Shown one piece after another: positions 14,602 through 19,769 of a DNA stretch of 19,769 nucleotides (its first letter is position 1; each line of letters begins with the position of its first letter). Location: NCBI GenBank assembly GCA_030431085.1, contig JAUIJW010000018.1, positions 1-19,769 of the forward strand. The letters are read 5' to 3'. A program made the translations under genes and the position numbers. Under the pieces are notes generated by a model. That model was not told the origin of the DNA, did not search any database, and saw nothing but the letters and a program-made list of their open reading frames with translations. Source of the stretch: Bacteroidia bacterium. Its GTDB lineage: Bacteria > Bacteroidota > Bacteroidia > Flavobacteriales > Flavobacteriaceae.

Positions 14602-17337
14602 CTATTGTACTAATAACTTTACAATGTTATAGTTGTTGTTATGCTCTATTTTAACCAAATAGATGGCTGGAGTTAGACCAAAAGTATTGTACTTTTGATT
14701 TGAATTAAATTGCCCTTTGAACACACGAACTTTACGCCCTAAATAATCAAAAATTTCTATCTTATCTGCTGGCTTATTAATTTGAAAACCAGAACTTGCT
14801 GGATTGGGGTATAATTTCAAACCGCTATGATCTGTTAAATCACTTTCTACACTTAATGGATCTTTCAACAATTTTGTGGAGTACAGTCGGTATTCACCCG
14901 GGGCGAGGCTTATGTCCATATTTGTATTAGTTACACTTAAACTTGCGTCTGTATAATATTCATACCAGGTGCCAGTTTTGGTAAATGTTGTGTTAGCCGT
15001 TTGGTTGATAACATCAAAATTACCTAGTATAACAACATCCATATCATTATGCTTTAGTACAATTTTTTTTACCAATCCGTCCACTTCCAAATCATAGTCT
15101 GATGTCTGAAATGCTGGCTCTTTCTTTTTAAAAGCAATTAATGTAGCCCAAGTATCATAAACACTTTTTCTATTTGGGTCGTTAAAATAATCCCATCGCA
15201 CAGGCTTTCTTCCGGTTCTACCGTTATAATCTATATTAACATCGTATCCTAATTCACCAAATTGCCAAATCATTTTAGGGCCCGGAATTGTAAATAAAAA
15301 ATTTGCTGCTAAAGATTCGCGCTTTAAGGCTGTTTCTAAATTCTTGATACTATAACTTCCAGATTCGTTACCATATTGAAGGTTTTTATACATGAGTCTT
15401 TCTTCATCATGGCTCTCCATATATCCCATAACATGAGGTTGAGACCAACCTCGTTCTTGATAAGAAATCCATGAAATATCGGCATCTTGCATATAACCCA
15501 TTGTGCTTTGGTTGTAATTATGGTTACTATTGCCCCAAAGTAAAAAACCGTACGCTGATAATTCTTTTTCTTCTGTATTGACGGCAAAATGTTCTAAAAT
15601 TTGAACAACATCCGGATTGAGCGACCAAACAAAATCGGCGTAGTCTTTTAAAATTGCGATTCTAGAAGCATCGTACTGCCCCCAAGCATTGGTATCTCCC
15701 AAGGTGTTTTTTTGGGTAAATCCCTTAGACAAATCATATCTAAAACCATCAATTTTATATTCTTCAATCCAATATTGTAGTGTTTGTTTAACATAAGTCT
15801 TGGTATACTCACTTTCATGGTTAAAATCGTAACCTACATTATAATCGTGTTTGGCTATTGGGTTTAACCACGGATTATCACTAGATGGCCTATTGTTGGC
15901 TTTATCCCAATATAGCTGGACTAAAGGACTTTGTCCAAAAGCATGGTTATATACCACATCAAGAAATACGGCAATGCCTCTTTGATGGCAAGCATCAACA
16001 AACATTTTAAGATCATCACTTGTGCCATAAGCCTTATCTAAGCCTCCATGAAAAGATGGGTTGTACCCCCAACTGTCGTTACCTTCAAATTCATTGACAG
16101 GCATTAACTCTATAGCATTAACACCGAGATTTTCTAAGTAATCTAATCGTGTTAATGCTTTTTTTAAATCGCCTATATCATCTGTATTTACGACTTCAAA
16201 ATCTCTTAATAACAGTTCATAAACCACCAAATTATCAGGATCTGCCACTTTAAAATTATTGACTTGCCATGAGTAATTATCTTGATTTATTTTAAAAACA
16301 CTCACGTTGCCTTCGGTTAAACCGGATGGGTAAGCCTTTATATTAGCATATGTTTCTTTTGGAATATATTGATCGTTAAAGGGATCTAATATTTTAGTGG
16401 ATAAGGGGTCTGCTACTTTTAGTTCATAATCAACATAATATTGATAAGCATATTCTTTATCCGTATCCAAATTATCTAAGGTAATCCAGAATTTATCTCC
16501 ATCTCTTTTCATTTGATAATCTTGCTCTAAGCTCCAATGATTAAAATCTCCAATCACAAAAACACTTTGCTTATTTGGAGCGGTTAAAACAAGAGTTACC
16601 TTATCATTACTAATATTAACACCATCCTTTACGTTTGCTGGAATTGGTGCATTTTCTGTTGGTGTTTTTACATAAATATTCAATTCGTCTTGAGCCGTTT
16701 CACTACCGTTAGTGGCTGTCACCTTAACTGTTGACTTACCTCCTTGGCTTAAAGTATAGCTAGTTGAAATCGTTTTTCCTGTTTCTTTTTTTTGCGAAAC
16801 CTCATCAACAAATAATTCTAAATCTGCCGCTATTGATGCGTCTGCACTAAGGGGAATTGTTTCATTTAAATCATAAACTAGGTTTTGACTTGATGGGCTA
16901 GTTAATGCTACATTAAGCCCTTCTTGATATAACTCTATAAAAATATCTGGGCTGGTTTGCTTGCTGCCATCAGCCGATCTAAAAACCAATGCCAGATGGG
17001 TTACCTCAATACTGGTAGAGATGTTATAAAAACCAAATACATCTGGTGTGATTTTAAGCTCATAGGTTGTATCATCTATTTTGGTTAGTTTAGGTTGTTG
17101 AGTATTATCTCCCCATGAACCAATTACATATTTCCAATCGCCATTATTAGAAGAATTACTGGTTAGTACACCAGTGTGAGCATAAACATCTCCTGTATAA
17201 CCACTTAAACCTGTATCTATAGTGTTTAAAGTTATGATAATCTCATCTTTGACTGTAGGTGTAGCTGGTGATGTTGTGACTTGAGCTGATAAAAAATAGG
17301 ATACTAATATTAATAATACGGGTAAATATTTCTTCAT
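14602..17337 (-). CDS. Secreted GH13 alpha-amylase with T9SS sorting domain
   Basis: A 911-residue multidomain glycoside hydrolase for alpha-1,4-glucans. Residues 1-19 are a signal peptide (YFLSAQ). Residues 20-140 form an unassigned beta-rich domain, 141-225 an Ig-like domain, and 235-330 a CBM48/E-set domain (VFVIGDFNHWS). Residues about 360-740 are the GH13 barrel: region I DVVYNH (460-465), region II GFRYD with nucleophile Asp535, region III QILEH with acid/base Glu582, and region IV MESHDEER with Asp644. Region IV has Ser before His-Asp, where Asn is usual. An all-beta domain C follows. The C-terminal 80 residues (LYPNPASSGFQI, LGRKV, YLVKI, KLLVQ) are a type A T9SS sorting signal, so the enzyme should be exported and attached to or released from the cell surface. 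It is the last gene of the Sus-type operon; a hairpin separates it from the SusE-like gene. Confidence 0.95.
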   Translation of the reverse strand: MKKYLPVLLILVSYFLSAQVTTSPATPTVKDEIIITLNTIDTGLSGYTGDVYAHTGVLTSNSSNNGDWKYVIGSWGDNTQQPKLTKIDDTTYELKITPDVFGFYNISTSIEVTHLALVFRSADGSKQTSPDIFIELYQEGLNVALTSPSSQNLVYDLNETIPLSADASIAADLELFVDEVSQKKETGKTISTSYTLSQGGKSTVKVTATNGSETAQDELNIYVKTPTENAPIPANVKDGVNISNDKVTLVLTAPNKQSVFVIGDFNHWSLEQDYQMKRDGDKFWITLDNLDTDKEYAYQYYVDYELKVADPLSTKILDPFNDQYIPKETYANIKAYPSGLTEGNVSVFKINQDNYSWQVNNFKVADPDNLVVYELLLRDFEVVNTDDIGDLKKALTRLDYLENLGVNAIELMPVNEFEGNDSWGYNPSFHGGLDKAYGTSDDLKMFVDACHQRGIAVFLDVVYNHAFGQSPLVQLYWDKANNRPSSDNPWLNPIAKHDYNVGYDFNHESEYTKTYVKQTLQYWIEEYKIDGFRYDLSKGFTQKNTLGDTNAWGQYDASRIAILKDYADFVWSLNPDVVQILEHFAVNTEEKELSAYGFLLWGNSNHNYNQSTMGYMQDADISWISYQERGWSQPHVMGYMESHDEERLMYKNLQYGNESGSYSIKNLETALKRESLAANFLFTIPGPKMIWQFGELGYDVNIDYNGRTGRKPVRWDYFNDPNRKSVYDTWATLIAFKKKEPAFQTSDYDLEVDGLVKKIVLKHNDMDVVILGNFDVINQTANTTFTKTGTWYEYYTDASLSVTNTNMDISLAPGEYRLYSTKLLKDPLSVESDLTDHSGLKLYPNPASSGFQINKPADKIEIFDYLGRKVRVFKGQFNSNQKYNTFGLTPAIYLVKIEHNNNYNIVKLLVQ

Positions 17338-17352
17338 ACACTATACTTTAGA

Positions 17353-17385
17353 AAAAAAGACTGTCAAAAATTGACAGCCTTTTTT
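17353..17385 (-). terminator. Terminator-like hairpin between SusE-like and amylase genes
   Basis: CTGTCAA (17361-17367) pairs with TTGACAG (17371-17377) around an AAA loop. The stem then extends past one A/C mismatch through a G-C pair into six A-T pairs. On the minus transcript this is a GC-containing stem followed by seven U, a good intrinsic terminator. It lies within the 64-base gap between the SusE-like stop and the amylase start, only 16 bases before the amylase ATG. It may reduce transcription into the amylase gene or mark a processed 3' end. Confidence 0.7.
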
Positions 17386-17401
17386 ACAATTCAAAATTTA
17401 A

Positions 17402-18724
17402 TTACTTCGCATTTATCTCGTAAGTTGGTGCGCTAGGATTGGTAAAATCCAATATGATATCATACACGCCAGCTGTAGAAGGTATATTATCTCCTCCTTC
17501 TTCTAAAACTCCATCAAGACCTGTATCGCCATAATTTAATCCCCAATCGTTATTAACACGAAACTTAATCTCTCCATCTAACAATGTTACGCCGTGAATA
17601 TAATATACGCCTTCCTGTCCGTAATCTGGTTTAAATGCGGCATCAGGACCAGCATTGCCCCAATCATTATAACCCGAGCCTACAACACCATAAACATTAG
17701 TTTTTTCAATGGTATAGGTTAAATCATTTAAATTTAACTGAACAGCGTAATAACCCGGTGTAATTGGAATATTATCACCTCCTGCTTCTAACGTACCGTC
17801 TAAACCGGTATCACCATAATTTACAGACCAATCGTTATTTAATCGGAACTTAAATTCACCATCATCAAGATAAAAATCTCCTCTCCAAGTATCTGTATAA
17901 GAATCGTACATCAATGGCATATCAGGGCCATCCCAACCATTTGTGGTTGCGCTTCCCACTAGTCCCCAAGTATAATTTTCAACTTTATAGGTTAATTCAG
18001 ATTCATTAAAGGTGACTTTATAAGTGCCTGCATCAACTGGTATATTAGCGCCATTAAGTTGTAAGTTACCATCATTGGCATCACTTCCATAATTCACCGC
18101 CCAATCATTATCTTTTCTAATCTTAAACTCTCCAGTTGTTAATGTTACATAAGCAACAGCTAAACCTGGGTTTTGAGTGTCTTTATACATCGGCATATCT
18201 GGACCGTCCCAACCATTGGTGGTAGCACTACCTACTAAGCCCCATGGAGTCGTTAAATCTAATTTATCTGCATAAGCTGTTGCCGAAAAATCATTGGTAT
18301 TCGAATCGAAAGAAGATTCTCCCGATAAAATAGCCTTAACCTTCATCTGTAGATCTGTAGCTGTACCAGGTTCTATGCCCAAATTCAATAGAATTTTATT
18401 GAGTTCTTCATTTTCAAAAGTTTTTGAAAAATCATTCCCTGCTGGAATGGTTTGAGGACTCGCAAAATTATTCCCTGATAGGTCTATAATAATTTGATAA
18501 CTAGCTGCAGCGGAAAAACCAAAGTTGGGCTCTGTCCAATCTACAGTTAACACATCTTGACCAACCTTATCTTTTTCTAACACAATATCTGTAGTAGACA
18601 TGGTTAACTCTGTAGATGCTGTTGGATCCATACGAACGATTTCGTCCTCATAGCAAGACACCAAAGTTGCTGCAAAAGCGAACAAAATCAATATTTTATT
18701 TTTAAATAATTTCATCGTTTTCAT
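17402..18724 (-). CDS. SusE/SusF-like surface starch-binding lipoprotein
   Basis: A 440-residue lipoprotein. The signal peptide ends in the lipobox LVSC (Cys24 lipidated), followed by Tyr and acidic residues; in Bacteroidota such a charged stretch often serves as a surface-export signal. Residues about 35-157 match the N-terminal SusE domain (Ig-like, DIVLEKDKVGQDVLTVDWTEP). Three tandem beta-sandwich domains follow at about 159-249, 252-341 and 344-438. Each has the pattern WGLVGS-(T)NGWDGPD, then GEFK-R--NDW-(V/L)NYG, then G-NIP. The conserved Trp and Asn/Asp fit carbohydrate-binding surfaces of the SusE/SusF kind, which hold starch at the cell surface for the SusCD transporter. It starts 12 bases after the SusD-like stop, so is co-transcribed. 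An ATG three codons downstream (18715) is a possible alternative start; the first is kept. Confidence 0.93.
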   Translation of the reverse strand: MKTMKLFKNKILILFAFAATLVSCYEDEIVRMDPTASTELTMSTTDIVLEKDKVGQDVLTVDWTEPNFGFSAAASYQIIIDLSGNNFASPQTIPAGNDFSKTFENEELNKILLNLGIEPGTATDLQMKVKAILSGESSFDSNTNDFSATAYADKLDLTTPWGLVGSATTNGWDGPDMPMYKDTQNPGLAVAYVTLTTGEFKIRKDNDWAVNYGSDANDGNLQLNGANIPVDAGTYKVTFNESELTYKVENYTWGLVGSATTNGWDGPDMPLMYDSYTDTWRGDFYLDDGEFKFRLNNDWSVNYGDTGLDGTLEAGGDNIPITPGYYAVQLNLNDLTYTIEKTNVYGVVGSGYNDWGNAGPDAAFKPDYGQEGVYYIHGVTLLDGEIKFRVNNDWGLNYGDTGLDGVLEEGGDNIPSTAGVYDIILDFTNPSAPTYEINAK

Positions 18725-18736
18725 TAATTTAATTTT

Positions 18737-19769
18737 TTAATATCCAGGGTTTTGCTCTAGGTTAGGGTTCGCAATAATATCTGCAGAAGGTATTGGGAAC
18801 AAATTTCTAAATGCATCTGTTGTAATTCCTTCTTTTACACCACCTTTCCATGGCCACACACCTTGATCAGAAAATTGTCCAAAACGAATTAAATCTGTTC
18901 GTCTATGACCTTCCCAATACAATTCTCTTGATCTTTCATCAAGTACAAATGACAAGTCTAAAGCTCCTGATGTAATATTTCCACTGGTATCACCGTAGGC
19001 TCTTTCTCTAATCATATTTACATAATTAACAGCGGTGTTTAAATCACCACCACCACCTCTAAGATGAGCTTCGGCATACATTAGGTATACATCTGCCAAT
19101 CTAAACATGATAAAATCATTATCTACATAGTCTCCAGATGAATCTGACCCCTGATTACCATTAACATCTATATTTTTATTTTTTGTAATGGCATAACCTT
19201 CTGTAAATGTAAATGGGTTATCTATCTCTAATGTTTGTCCATCGGTATGGAACATGGCTCTTTGATCTGAATTACCAGAAATATCACTAAATTTCTCTAC
19301 AAACTTACTGGTAGTTCTAATACCACCCCAACCTCCGTTGATTCCAAAGTCATTAGGGTTCATACTACCCCCAACGGCTGCGTGTACTAAGTAGGTTGTT
19401 CCTCCAAACCCTCTCGTATTCATACCGTCAAATCTGATAGAAAAAATAGTTTCGTTTAAGGCATCATTTCTATCATTATCGGCTAAGAATAAATGTTGGT
19501 AATTTGGCGCCAATGAATACCCTGCTCCAATCACTTTATTAATATAAGTCATCGCATCACTATATCGTGCTGTACCTGTATATACTTCTGCATTGAGGTA
19601 TAATTTGGCTAACAGGGTCCATATAGCAGCTTGATCTGCTCTACCCAATTCATTTTGTTTAGGTGCTGGCACTTGGCTTTCAATCGCTAATAATTCAGAT
19701 TCTATAAAAGTAAATACCTCTGTTCTAGACTTTTGTTCTGGGAAGAAATTTCCTACTTTATCTTCTTCC
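18737..19769 (-). CDS. RagB/SusD family nutrient-uptake lipoprotein, N-terminus outside window
   Basis: The visible 343 residues are the C-terminal part of a SusD-type glycan-binding lipoprotein, the lid partner of a SusC TonB-dependent transporter. The frame stays open to the window end (first full codon at 19768), so the in-frame GTG at 19672 is internal. Recognisable family segments are RADQAAIWTLLAKLYLNAEVY (a TPR-like helix of the SusD fold), DFIMFRLADVYLMYAEA, YVNMIRERAYG, LDERSRELYWEGHRRTDLIRF, and the typical tail LFPIPSADIIANPNLEQNPGY. About one third of the protein is missing, including the lipobox. The following SusE-like and GH13 genes point to starch, glycogen or another alpha-glucan as substrate. 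A susC gene is expected just upstream, beyond the window. Confidence 0.97.
   Translation of the reverse strand, partial: EEDKVGNFFPEQKSRTEVFTFIESELLAIESQVPAPKQNELGRADQAAIWTLLAKLYLNAEVYTGTARYSDAMTYINKVIGAGYSLAPNYQHLFLADNDRNDALNETIFSIRFDGMNTRGFGGTTYLVHAAVGGSMNPNDFGINGGWGGIRTTSKFVEKFSDISGNSDQRAMFHTDGQTLEIDNPFTFTEGYAITKNKNIDVNGNQGSDSSGDYVDNDFIMFRLADVYLMYAEAHLRGGGGDLNTAVNYVNMIRERAYGDTSGNITSGALDLSFVLDERSRELYWEGHRRTDLIRFGQFSDQGVWPWKGGVKEGITTDAFRNLFPIPSADIIANPNLEQNPGY

Noticed and set aside
15336..15587. An 83-codon frame on the same strand as the amylase but out of frame
   Set aside because: It overlaps the GH13 catalytic region in another frame and has no recognisable features.
19670..19672. GTG as the start of the SusD-like gene
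   Set aside because: The frame is open to the window edge and the upstream residues continue a normal SusD sequence.

Overview
The window is AT-rich chromosomal DNA from a member of the Bacteroidota, most likely a (marine) flavobacterium. The signs are a RagB/SusD protein and a SusE/SusF-type lipoprotein, an amylase with a type IX secretion (T9SS) sorting tail, signal peptides ending in 'AQ', weak Shine-Dalgarno sites, and -7 boxes of the Bacteroidota type TANNTTTG. No tRNA, rRNA, CRISPR array, insertion sequence or phage gene was seen.

Layout. Positions 1-1876 (+) hold the 3' part of rpoN (sigma-54) and a small PAP2-like membrane protein one base behind it. A PorT-like outer-membrane barrel gene (1864-2517, -) converges on them. 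A terminator (2587-2611) separates it from hppA (2634-4982, -), a K+-dependent membrane pyrophosphatase. From 5221 to 13193 lie four tightly packed genes in two convergent pairs. On + are an exported dikinase with a phosphohistidine swivel domain followed by an ATP-grasp domain, resembling plant glucan/phosphoglucan water dikinases, and a class-A-fold serine hydrolase. On - are a second class-A-fold serine hydrolase and an NTT-type (ATP/ADP translocase-like) membrane protein fused to HEAT repeats. Next come a two-domain 3-mercaptopyruvate-type sulfurtransferase and a VOC/glyoxalase-like protein (13336-14565, +). The window ends with part of an alpha-glucan polysaccharide utilisation locus on - (14602-19769): the C-terminal part of a SusD-like protein, a SusE/SusF-like lipoprotein with three tandem domains, and a T9SS-exported GH13 amylase. 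The expected susC lies beyond the window end.

How they may work together. The Sus-type genes form a plausible surface machine that binds and cuts alpha-glucan. The most unusual region is the four-gene block at 5221-13193. An enzyme of an ATP-consuming family carries a Sec signal peptide and so should sit in the periplasm, where ATP is normally absent, and a protein of the nucleotide-translocase family is encoded next to it with two penicillin-recognising-fold hydrolases. I infer a possible envelope phosphorylation system; nothing in the sequence proves the substrate or the ATP supply.
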